Part shown: in pieces, positions 1 to 8,015 of the stretch
Layout of the letters: each line of letters starts with the position of its first letter
How positions within the stretch are numbered: the first letter of the stretch is position 1
NCBI GenBank assembly: GCA_002348345.1
Contig: DEAY01000235.1
Coordinates: 1 to 24,234 of the forward strand
Direction of reading: 5' to 3'
Length of the DNA stretch: 24,234 nucleotides
Source: Verrucomicrobia bacterium UBA2970
Lineage (GTDB): Bacteria; Verrucomicrobiota; Verrucomicrobiia; Limisphaerales; AAA164-E04
Program-made: the position numbers and the translations under genes
Notes under the pieces: generated by a model
The model's input: the letters and a program-made list of their open reading frames with translations, nothing else
Told to the model about the DNA's origin: nothing
Databases searched by the model: none

Positions 1-2
1 CA

Positions 3-1841
3 TCCCTAGGGTTCGACCGTCTCCGGTCGGTGTTCGTTGGCATCGAGACCGGTGTCCTCGCCGCGACCCTGGCCCTGCTGATCGCTATCCCGCTCCTCGA
101 ACGCCTCCTCCGGGAATTCACCAACACGGGGATCACCGGGGCATCCGACTTTGTGCAACACCTTGCCCTCATCACGGCCATGCTGGGTGCCGCCGCCGCC
201 GCCCGAGAAGATCGACTTCTGGCCATTTCGACTCTCTCCCAGGTGGTGAGCACACGTTGGCGGAACTGGATCCGCCTGGTGGCTTACTCGGTCGCGGTGG
301 CCATCACCTTCTATCTCGGCATCGCCAGCCAGGAAATGATCTCGACCGAACGGGACGCCGAGAGCCTGATCGCCTACGGCGTTGAGATATGGATGATTCA
401 GTTGATCATCCCCTTCGGATTCCTGACCGTGGGACTCCAGCTCATCTTTCGAGTCGCCGACCAATGGAGGTTTCGATGGGCGACGGCCGGACTAGCGGCC
501 TTCCTCATGCTTCTGCCAAAGCTCACGTCAATCCCGCCCCAATCATTCTGGTGGCCGGGGGTCGCCCTCATCATCACGGCCACCCTTCTCGGCGCGCCCA
601 TCTTTAGCGCCCTCGGAGGGGCCGCTCTGTTGTTCTTCTGGACGGAGGAACTTCCCATTTCCATCGTCTCGGTCAGCCAATACTCGCTCGTCGTCGAACC
701 CATGGTGGCAACCATCCCCCTGTTCACTCTCGCCGGATATCTTCTGGCCGAAAGCAAGGCATCTGATCGGCTGGTCGCGGTCTTTCAAAGTCTGTTCGGC
801 CAGTTCCCAATCGGGCCGCCTCTGGTGACGGTCCTCGTCTGCGCCTTCTTCACCTCCTTTACCGGAGGATCCGGGGTCACCATTCTCGCCCTGGGACCTT
901 TACTGATGCCCCTCCTCCTGGCGGCCCGTTGTCCCGAACGAAACGCTCTGGGATTGCTGAGTGGCGCCGGATCACTCGGAATCCTATTTCCTCCCGCCCT
1001 GCCGGTGATCCTCTACTTTATCGTCGCCAACGCAAATGGAGATGGTTCCCTTCGATTGGAACACCTGTTTCTCGGGGGCTTGATTCCCGGGCTCATGATG
1101 TTAGCCGTTCTTGCCTACTGGGGGGCCCGACAGATTCCCATAACCAAAATGGCCGAGACTCGCCCCTTCTCCCGCCGGGAAGCGATGCGGGCCGTCTGGG
1201 TTGCCAAATGGGAGCTCATGCTCCCCGTCGTCGCGCTCGTCGCCCTCTTCTCAGGAGTCCTGAGCACCCCTGTCGCCGCTGCCGCGGTCACCGCCTTCTA
1301 CGCCCTGATGGTGGAAACCCTTATCCACCGCGATCTCCACCTCATCAGAGACATACCCCGCGTCTTCGCCAAATGCGGTTTACTGGTGGGAGGCGTTCTC
1401 TTGATTCTCAGCATGGCGTTTGGATTTACCAATGTTCTGATCGATGCCCAAGTCCCCGACCAAGCGATGGAGTGGGTAACGACTCATGTGAAATCCAAAT
1501 GGTTGTTCCTCCTCGCGCTGAATCTGCTTCTCATCTTGGTGGGTTGCCTGATGGACATCTACTCGGCCATCGTGGTGGTGGTGCCATTGCTCATTCCCCT
1601 GGGGGTTGCTTTTGGCATCGACCCGGTTCATTTGGCAATCCTATTCCTCGTCAATCTCGAATTGGGCTATCTCACGCCTCCCGTTGGAATGAATCTCTTC
1701 TTGGCCGCTTACCGGTTTGACAAACCCATTCTCGAAGTTGCTCGTGCCGCGATTCCAGTCCTGATCTTGTTCCTCATCAGTGCCCTCCTGGTCACTTATG
1801 TGCCGTTCATCACGACGTTTCTCCCGAGTCTTCTGGAATGA
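3..1841 (+). CDS. TRAP transporter permease, fused DctQ-DctM, 5' end outside window
   Basis: This is the membrane part of a tripartite ATP-independent periplasmic transporter, which imports organic acids such as C4-dicarboxylates, sugar acids or sialic acids using an ion gradient and a periplasmic binding protein. The first ~165 residues after the GTG at 30 look like the four-helix small subunit (DctQ). The rest is a DctM large subunit with many hydrophobic helices, the loop GGSGVTILALG, and a C-terminal stretch YLTPPVGMNLF typical of DctM. The frame is open from base 3 to that GTG with no stop, and a DctQ domain normally has more residues before its first helix. The true start is therefore probably upstream and the gene is 5'-partial. 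No binding protein (DctP) gene is visible here; it may lie upstream. The substrate cannot be told from sequence. Confidence 0.9.
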   Translation, partial: SLGFDRLRSVFVGIETGVLAATLALLIAIPLLERLLREFTNTGITGASDFVQHLALITAMLGAAAAAREDRLLAISTLSQVVSTRWRNWIRLVAYSVAVAITFYLGIASQEMISTERDAESLIAYGVEIWMIQLIIPFGFLTVGLQLIFRVADQWRFRWATAGLAAFLMLLPKLTSIPPQSFWWPGVALIITATLLGAPIFSALGGAALLFFWTEELPISIVSVSQYSLVVEPMVATIPLFTLAGYLLAESKASDRLVAVFQSLFGQFPIGPPLVTVLVCAFFTSFTGGSGVTILALGPLLMPLLLAARCPERNALGLLSGAGSLGILFPPALPVILYFIVANANGDGSLRLEHLFLGGLIPGLMMLAVLAYWGARQIPITKMAETRPFSRREAMRAVWVAKWELMLPVVALVALFSGVLSTPVAAAAVTAFYALMVETLIHRDLHLIRDIPRVFAKCGLLVGGVLLILSMAFGFTNVLIDAQVPDQAMEWVTTHVKSKWLFLLALNLLLILVGCLMDIYSAIVVVVPLLIPLGVAFGIDPVHLAILFLVNLELGYLTPPVGMNLFLAAYRFDKPILEVARAAIPVLILFLISALLVTYVPFITTFLPSLLE

Positions 1842-2105
1842 TTAGGGAGCGGTCATCCACCGGTTCTTTGCGTTGACAAGGGAGCGAACGCCGTCCTCTT
1901 GATTGATGGGCCTCGATGAGATCCACCCACCAGGGCACCTTCCCATGAGACTCACGACCTCCACGACACCCCCCTCTCTCGGACGATGGCTCCCAGGCAA
2001 GGGGTCTAGGGTTGCCAGACCTTCGTCCTGGATCTCAACGAGGGTCTCAACCAACTCTAAAAGCCCGATCGACTGCAAGTGTGCAACCCTCTTCTCTCCC
2101 GGTTC
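1842..2105. other. Convergent intergenic region
   Basis: This gap lies between the ends of the TRAP permease (+) and the TPR gene (-). I see no strong hairpin followed by a T run on either strand. A minus-strand frame with a TTG start (1842-2078, 78 codons) spans most of it, but its translation has no recognisable domain and no clear ribosome site. Confidence 0.5.
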
Positions 2106-3953
2106 TCAATCGCGCTTCCACCGATTGACCCGTTCGGTCAGTTCCCGGAACCGGTCCCGGTCACCCGGCAACAAAAACTTTGGTTGGACCAGCTCGTGAT
2201 AGCGAACGGCTTCCCTCATCCTTTGGTGCAAGACCTCCACCTCGAGCCACGCCAAGTAATAGCCCTGCTTCACCGGTTCCGAGAGAACCTTGGCATTGAT
2301 CCCGCTCAGCACCATCCGGGCTTCCTCCACTCGTTGGTTGAGTAACAGGGCATGGGCATGATTGATCCGGGCGGTGACACCGCCTCGGCTCTGATTCAAG
2401 GCGTCAAACGTGATCGAGATCGCTTCATCAGGGCGAGTCCGCATGCTCAGCAACACCGCAGCAAAATTGTTTTTGGCGGTAAAATTGTTCGGTTGAAGTC
2501 GATAGATATTCTCGGCCGCCATCAAGAGATCTGGAGACGAACCGGTCTCAAGGGCCACGTTAAAGAGCAGCTCCCAGAACACCCGTTGCTCCGAGCAATC
2601 CTCCTTCAAGTCCCGCAACAGATCCAGGGCTTCCTTGAAGAACCTCCACTCATGAAGGTTGGCAGCAACATTCAGCCCCATATTGCCGCCCGTCAAAGAA
2701 TAATCGAGCATGGTCTCAAAGGCACGCCGGGCCAGCATCCGATGACCTCGTTTCAGTTCCGCCGCCCCCTCCAGGAAGTAGCTGTATCCTTTCAGGCTAA
2801 GACGGGTCTTCTCCGACCGGCGAATCTCCATCGCAAGCCCATAGAGTTCGTCCCATCGCTCCGCCTCGCTGAGGAGTAAGGCCTGCGTGTACCAGGCCCG
2901 GTCCGCGGCATCATAATCCTCGGTGTATCGCTGGAGAAATCGAAAGGCCAAATCCCTCAATCCAAGGTAAATGAAGGCCTCGGCAAAGAGCATTGCTTCG
3001 TAAGCGGTTTCCGGCGGCCTCACGTAGCGGGTCGCTTGTTGAATCGCCTCGCCCCTTCGATCCAACTCCGCGAGCAATCTCCAGAACTGAACATGGTCGA
3101 CCGGCCGGTCCTGAAAACCGCTTTCGAGTGCCGACAATGAGCGGCGGTATGCTTCCGGATCCAGTCGCACATGGCTGACGATCAAATTGAGCCGGTGGGC
3201 CAGGGTTGATGATTCGCCCCGGCCCATCGCCTCCTTGATTCGAGCGATGTTTTCCGTCGCCTCCCGGGGGGTTCCCCAACCCGCTCGATAGGCAGCACCC
3301 ACCAATTCGAGTTCCTCATCAGGACGACGCTCCGGATGCTCCTCAGCCCAAAGCAACTCAAAGGCCTCCATCCTTCCTTCAAGAAAAAGGGCCCGAAGTC
3401 GAGCCCGATTCAGTTCGGGCGTCATCGGTTTCTCGGCGGTCTCCAACAATTCGACCGTGTAGCGTTCCAGGGAATAATGCTCGAAGGTCTTCGCCACCTG
3501 CTCCAAATCCACCACATTGGTTTGGCCCAATCGCAGCAACCAAAAGGCCTTCTGAACCGCTTCGTTGAGATACCGATGTTGGGAATCCCCCCCTTCCAAC
3601 AAAGCCAAGAACCCCCGACACAATTCGAGATTTCCCGGATCATTGGCAATGGCACTCCTCCAGGCATGAACGGCGGCAGCAAAATTGCCCTCATCCAGGT
3701 GTCGCCGGGCCGATCGCAGGAATGATTTCGCCTGGAGCCAATCCACCATACTGATTCGATGAACTGGCCGAAACCCTTCCGGCGTCGAATCCCAGATCCG
3801 GAATAAGCAGAGCGAAAGACCTCCCAAAAGGACGAGCACAAAGAGGAGCGCCCCCAAGAACCACCGATTCAGGACCAGTAGGCGGCGGAGCGGATCATTT
3901 CTCTCCCGCAAGAACCTCCTGAGATCTTCAACAAAGGATCCAACCATCTCCAT
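2106..3953 (-). CDS. Membrane-anchored TPR-repeat protein, function unknown
   Basis: The product is 615 residues. A short charged N-terminus (about residues 1-29) is followed by one strongly hydrophobic segment at about 31-51, rich in L, V and F, so the protein is probably a single-pass inner-membrane protein. The rest is helical, with tetratricopeptide-like repeats: the clearest is near residues 75-110 (A..FLRSARRHLDEGNFAAAV..W..AI..DPGN) and another is near 490-540 (YRLQPNNFTAKNNFAAVLL). TPR arrays act as protein-protein scaffolds; no catalytic domain is visible. The gene lies 55 bases downstream of the helicase on the same strand, so it may be the last gene of a three-gene operon. The ATG at 3953 is used; a second ATG two codons in (3947) is equally possible, and neither has a good Shine-Dalgarno. 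I cannot assign a specific role. Confidence 0.85.
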   Translation of the reverse strand: MEMVGSFVEDLRRFLRERNDPLRRLLVLNRWFLGALLFVLVLLGGLSLCLFRIWDSTPEGFRPVHRISMVDWLQAKSFLRSARRHLDEGNFAAAVHAWRSAIANDPGNLELCRGFLALLEGGDSQHRYLNEAVQKAFWLLRLGQTNVVDLEQVAKTFEHYSLERYTVELLETAEKPMTPELNRARLRALFLEGRMEAFELLWAEEHPERRPDEELELVGAAYRAGWGTPREATENIARIKEAMGRGESSTLAHRLNLIVSHVRLDPEAYRRSLSALESGFQDRPVDHVQFWRLLAELDRRGEAIQQATRYVRPPETAYEAMLFAEAFIYLGLRDLAFRFLQRYTEDYDAADRAWYTQALLLSEAERWDELYGLAMEIRRSEKTRLSLKGYSYFLEGAAELKRGHRMLARRAFETMLDYSLTGGNMGLNVAANLHEWRFFKEALDLLRDLKEDCSEQRVFWELLFNVALETGSSPDLLMAAENIYRLQPNNFTAKNNFAAVLLSMRTRPDEAISITFDALNQSRGGVTARINHAHALLLNQRVEEARMVLSGINAKVLSEPVKQGYYLAWLEVEVLHQRMREAVRYHELVQPKFLLPGDRDRFRELTERVNRWKRD

Positions 3954-4008
3954 ACTGTCTACAACCTAAGCACTTGCAATTCAATCAGGAAGGTGCCGCG
4001 CAGAAAGC

Positions 4009-6579
4009 TCAATCAGCGTCCTCGATCCGCCACCAACCCGGCAGCAAGGACCGATACCGTGTTTCACGATAACGGCGATCAATCAATTGCACCGTTCCGA
4101 AATCCTCCTCGCGCCGAATCAGACGTCCACAGGCCTGGATCACTCGATTGATTCCAGGCACCAGGTAGGCGATCGAGAAGCCGTCACCGATTCGATCATC
4201 GAAATAGGCTTCAATCAGGTTTCGATCTGTGGTCACCGCCGGATACCCGACACCCACCACTACCACACCGCTAAGGCATCCCTTGGGAAGGTCCAGCCCT
4301 TCCCCAAACACCCCTCCCAACACCCCGAAGGCCATGAGATTCCTGGAAGTCGATTCGATCATTCGCCGAACAAATTCATCTCGCTGCGCATCCTCCATGG
4401 AGGGCATCTGCCAAAGACACTCCAACCCGCCGCTCCAAGAAAGCGCTTGGCTTCCCATCTCTAAGGGTTCCTCAAGTCGAAACCCAGGAACGGCACTCGG
4501 ACTCCCATCCCCTTTCAAGACTCGACCCCAATCACGGTGCTCGGGTGGCTCGTGCCCTTCGCCCTCGCCGCCCTCCGTGGCCATGATCCAGGACTCAACA
4601 TCGGATCGGATCAAGGCGACGATTTCCTGAAGATACTGATGGGAAGAAAAGTAAATCAGATACCGACCCGGCTCTTCGGCTATCGTTGAGTAAAGAACCG
4701 ATACGAGCCGGCGTGCACTCTTGAGGCGAGACCGCAGTCGCGTGTCGACTTGAGTCTTCAAGACCACCCGAAGGTGATCCGGATCAAACGGGCTACCCAG
4801 TTGAAGCACGGGATCCGATTCATCCCCTCCCAGGAGCAACCGAAAGGTGTTGAGAGGGCTTAGGGTTCCGGAAAAACACACCGTCGCGTGGAAGGAATCC
4901 ATCGACTCGCGGAGCATCACGCCGGGGTCGACACACAAGAGGCGAATCTCGATTCCTTCCTGCCTCGTCACATAGCAGCGAAAACGTGCCGCCTCGTACT
5001 CCGCCAATCGAATCACGTTGAGGACCTCAAAGTATCGGTCACGCAATGACGGGATGAACGATGCCTCCAATCCCAACCCCAATACCTGCTCGAATTCGAT
5101 TACCAGCGAGCGAAGTCGGACGAGCAGAAACTCCGGCACGCCCACGGAGTGAAACCCCTCGGAGAGGGAAGCCTCTGGTTCGTGATCACTCGCTTCTAAC
5201 CCAGCGGCATCATCAAGAAAAGATAGTTGCTTTGGGGACCTGTGCCCCGGGGTTTTCCCGGAGACTTGGCGTGACGTCGCTGCTCCCGTGAGCATCAGAA
5301 AACCCCGTAACTGATGGCGCAGTGCCAGGAAATCATTTCCCATTTCGTCGAGAAGATCCGCAAAGTCCTTTTCCCGAAGCCGAACGGAATACATCGCCCG
5401 CCCTCGATCGACGAGATTGTGACACTCATCGACGAGCAGGGCGCTCCAAACAGGATTCCGCTGCTGCGCCTGGCGAAGAAGCCGTTGTTGATCGAAGACG
5501 TAATGATAATCGCAGATAACGAGATCCACGAAGGGAACGAGATCCATCGCCAATTCGAACGGACAAACCCGATACCGTTCCCCCAACGCCCGCAAACGCT
5601 CGTAGTCGAGATGGTCGTTCTGCAACGCTTCCCGCATCGCAGGCTTGCGGTTCTGATAATACTCGACTGCCAAGGGACACGCATCCAAGTCACAAGGTTC
5701 CCCGTCGATCCGGCAGCTACTCGAACGAGACTTGAGAGTGAGTGCTCGCAGACGCAACCCCTTCTTCCTCAGTCGTGCCAACGCGTCCAACACAGCCAGT
5801 TTTCCCGTGTTCTTGGCGCTCACGTAGACCAACCGGTCCACCCTCCGGCTCGGCATGGCCTGGATGGCGGCATACAAGACCGCCATGGTCTTGCCCAGTC
5901 CCGTTGTGGCCTCCACAAAGAGTCGACCTCCCCCGTGAAGACGGTGGCCTACCGCATCCATCAGTTCCACCTGCCCCGGTCGCAACCGATCAAAGGGAAA
6001 CACGAGTTCTGCAATGGAACGGTTTCTGACCTCGGTCCCTCTCCAGTAATCGTCCAACCAACGATGATACTCCTCCAGGGTATGATCCAGAAACTGACTC
6101 AAGGCCGCCACCCCCTCGACCCGGAGCAATTCACTTGTCTGACGTCGATCGAGGTCGAAGTAGGTCAGCCGCATCGCCACTTCCTGGAGAGCATTTTGTC
6201 TCGCATAGATGGCCGCGTAACAACGAAGTTGGGCCCAGTGAATGGTCTTCCCCCCTTCCGTCCCTGCACCGGTGATGGTCTTGATTTCTTCAAGTTCGAC
6301 CGGTTGACGCTGGGTGAAAACCCCGTCGATCCGACCGTGGAGGCGCAGACAACGTCCTGACCGGATGGAATCGTAACGCACGGTCACCTCGGCTTGGTAA
6401 TCCGCCGGCCGCTGCCTCTGAAGTTCCTGGTGCCCGACCGCCCCCCGCCGAGCCCGGCTCAACAAGCTCAAGTCTCCTTTCCTGGCCAAGCCCCCCTCAC
6501 GCCACACAAACGCAACGAGATCCCGAACCGCAATGGTGACCCTCAGATGGGGGCCCTTGCCGGCAGCAACTGAACTCAC
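4009..6579 (-). CDS. PD-(D/E)XK nuclease-Fe-S helicase fusion (XPD/DinG family)
   Basis: This is an 856-residue superfamily 2 DNA helicase of the XPD/Rad3/DinG type with an N-terminal RecB/Cas4-like nuclease domain. Nuclease signatures are H50, D85 (GRIDGV), E98-x-K100 (EEIKT) and Q117-x3-Y121 (QLRCY). The helicase core follows: RPGQ at about 200-203, Walker A GLGKT at 227-231, four cysteines C289, C296, C301 and C339 placed as the Fe-S cluster ligands of XPD-like helicases, the DECH box at 384-387, and motif VI QACGRLIR starting near 815. Proteins of this build unwind and cut DNA in repair or restart of replication; that role is inferred. The start is GTG (6577-6579), overlapping the desulfurase stop in a GTGA junction, which points to translational coupling. 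All core motifs appear intact. Confidence 0.93.
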   Translation of the reverse strand: MSSVAAGKGPHLRVTIAVRDLVAFVWREGGLARKGDLSLLSRARRGAVGHQELQRQRPADYQAEVTVRYDSIRSGRCLRLHGRIDGVFTQRQPVELEEIKTITGAGTEGGKTIHWAQLRCYAAIYARQNALQEVAMRLTYFDLDRRQTSELLRVEGVAALSQFLDHTLEEYHRWLDDYWRGTEVRNRSIAELVFPFDRLRPGQVELMDAVGHRLHGGGRLFVEATTGLGKTMAVLYAAIQAMPSRRVDRLVYVSAKNTGKLAVLDALARLRKKGLRLRALTLKSRSSSCRIDGEPCDLDACPLAVEYYQNRKPAMREALQNDHLDYERLRALGERYRVCPFELAMDLVPFVDLVICDYHYVFDQQRLLRQAQQRNPVWSALLVDECHNLVDRGRAMYSVRLREKDFADLLDEMGNDFLALRHQLRGFLMLTGAATSRQVSGKTPGHRSPKQLSFLDDAAGLEASDHEPEASLSEGFHSVGVPEFLLVRLRSLVIEFEQVLGLGLEASFIPSLRDRYFEVLNVIRLAEYEAARFRCYVTRQEGIEIRLLCVDPGVMLRESMDSFHATVCFSGTLSPLNTFRLLLGGDESDPVLQLGSPFDPDHLRVVLKTQVDTRLRSRLKSARRLVSVLYSTIAEEPGRYLIYFSSHQYLQEIVALIRSDVESWIMATEGGEGEGHEPPEHRDWGRVLKGDGSPSAVPGFRLEEPLEMGSQALSWSGGLECLWQMPSMEDAQRDEFVRRMIESTSRNLMAFGVLGGVFGEGLDLPKGCLSGVVVVGVGYPAVTTDRNLIEAYFDDRIGDGFSIAYLVPGINRVIQACGRLIRREEDFGTVQLIDRRYRETRYRSLLPGWWRIEDAD

Positions 6580-7721
6580 ACTGAAGATGACGTTTGATTG
6601 ACCTCACGGTCGATCCTCTTCATGGCATCCAGGAGCGCCGACCAATCCGTCCAAGTGGTCTCGGGTCCGCTGCTACAACGAATCACCCGCCCGGACTCCT
6701 CACTGCTCAGACCCATCGCCTGCAAAACATGAGACGGCTTCTCTTTACCGCTGGAACATGCCGATCCGGTCGACACTGCAAACCCAAGTCGGTCGAGCTT
6801 GACGACCCAACGAAAACGACAATCGCGACTCGGCATCACCAGGCTCAATGTGTTCCAGAGGCGAGCGGCCCGCTCACCCAGCACTCGAACCTCGGGCAGA
6901 ATCTTGATCAGCGCTTCTTCCACCTGGGCCCGAAGGCATTCCCGATCATCCAATGTCGTTGATTCCAGCCACCGTTCTCGGTCGGCCAGGGCAGCCTCCA
7001 TCGAGAGAACCCCGGCCACATTCTCCGTACCGGCCCTTCGATGAAGCTCCTGAGGCCCCCCAACCAACAAGGGTCGCACCGAACGGCCCCGGGGACCCTT
7101 CAAAAACCCCACCCCTTTGGGGCCGCCAAATTTGTGAGCACAGCCAAGGGTCCAGTCACAAGCTCCCAATTCGACGGTCGGGTATTTTCCGATCCATTGC
7201 GCCGCATCGCAGAAATACGGAACCCCCCGTTCCCCACACCAGTCTCGAATGCGCTGCCAAGGTTGAATGACACCCGTTTCGTTGTTGGCCGCCATGACCG
7301 CAATCAGGCCCGGCCGCTCCCTCCTTCCCTCTTTTTCCATCCATTCCCAATCCACCACCCCCTCTGACGACACCGGAATCGTTCGGACCCGATTCGCGAA
7401 CCATCGAAGGGCTGCCTCGTGAACGCAGGGATGTTCGACCGAGGAAATCCAGATGACACGCTGAGGCTCCAATTCCCCAGCCATATGGTGAAACACCATG
7501 TTGCTCGCCTCGGTGGCGCCACTCGTCCAGATCAGATCCAGGGGCGAGACCCCGAGTCGGCCCGCCATCGACTCCCGCGATTGATCCAGGGCATAGTCCG
7601 CTCGGCTGCCCAGACGATGCGGGCTCGAGGGGTTGCCTGGGTAACGTTCGACGGCTTCCAGCCATGCCTCGCGGGCGGGCGGGCTCAGCGGGGTGGTGGC
7701 ATTGTGATCAAAGTATTTCAT
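6576..7721 (-). CDS. Cysteine desulfurase, NifS/IscS family (class V aminotransferase fold)
   Basis: This is a 381-residue pyridoxal-phosphate enzyme that takes sulfur from L-cysteine as a persulfide for Fe-S clusters or thiolation. It begins with the usual YFDHNATTP. It has the cofactor-binding region SGATEASN (67-74), H97 in VEHP, NNETG (146-150), the PLP lysine K197 in AHKFGGPKG, RRAGTEN (228-234), and the catalytic cysteine C322 in STGSACSSGK. Length and motif order are normal for NifS/IscS. It is the first gene of the minus-strand unit and its TGA overlaps the GTG of the Fe-S helicase. No iscU, sufE or similar partner is in the window, so I do not assign iscS, nifS or sufS. The ATG at 7721 is fixed by the conserved N-terminus, although the purine-rich stretch GGAAGGG lies directly against it. 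Confidence 0.95.
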   Translation of the reverse strand: MKYFDHNATTPLSPPAREAWLEAVERYPGNPSSPHRLGSRADYALDQSRESMAGRLGVSPLDLIWTSGATEASNMVFHHMAGELEPQRVIWISSVEHPCVHEAALRWFANRVRTIPVSSEGVVDWEWMEKEGRRERPGLIAVMAANNETGVIQPWQRIRDWCGERGVPYFCDAAQWIGKYPTVELGACDWTLGCAHKFGGPKGVGFLKGPRGRSVRPLLVGGPQELHRRAGTENVAGVLSMEAALADRERWLESTTLDDRECLRAQVEEALIKILPEVRVLGERAARLWNTLSLVMPSRDCRFRWVVKLDRLGFAVSTGSACSSGKEKPSHVLQAMGLSSEESGRVIRCSSGPETTWTDWSALLDAMKRIDREVNQTSSSV

Positions 7722-8015
7722 CCCTTCCGCTCAACCGAAAAATCATGAACTCACCCGCCCTCATTGCTCAATCACATTCTCGGTCAAACCCGCATCCCGA
7801 TGATCCGATCCAACGCCAGAAATCCGCACACCCCGTCCCGGTCGAGCCATGTCATCTCCAAAGCCGCTCGAACTCTCTCCCTGGGAATGCCCTGGAACGA
7901 CCTTTGAAGAATCAGAGTTGCCCCGCGGTCGAGCAAGGCTCTATGCTTCCGCTACAAGCGGTTGAGCCTGTGAATAGACCACCCTTGAAATGACCGAATC
8001 ACGATCAAAGGCCTG
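7722..8015. promoter_or_regulatory. Divergent intergenic region with presumed promoters for both sides
   Basis: This 294-base gap separates the start of the desulfurase unit (-) from the start of the exported propeller-protein pair (+), so it must hold at least one promoter in each direction. I could not pick convincing -35/-10 pairs. A small inverted repeat CCGCT-ACA-AGCGG lies at 7949-7961, about 55 bases before the ATG at 8016. AAAGG at 8007-8011 is a weak ribosome site for the + gene. The open frames crossing the gap do not look like proteins. Confidence 0.4.

Noticed and set aside
1842..2078. Minus-strand 78-codon frame after the TPR gene
   Set aside because: TTG start, no ribosome site, no domain, low-complexity translation; it just fills a convergent gap.
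5314..6360. Long + strand frame (348 codons) inside the helicase gene
   Set aside because: The opposite strand carries all nuclease and helicase motifs; the + translation has no domain and is an antisense shadow.
7949..7961. CCGCT-ACA-AGCGG inverted repeat as an operator
   Set aside because: Five-base arms only, with no second copy seen; too weak to list as its own site.
7664..7993. + strand 109-codon frame in the divergent gap
   Set aside because: Overlaps the desulfurase start and the translation beyond it is proline/serine-rich without a domain.
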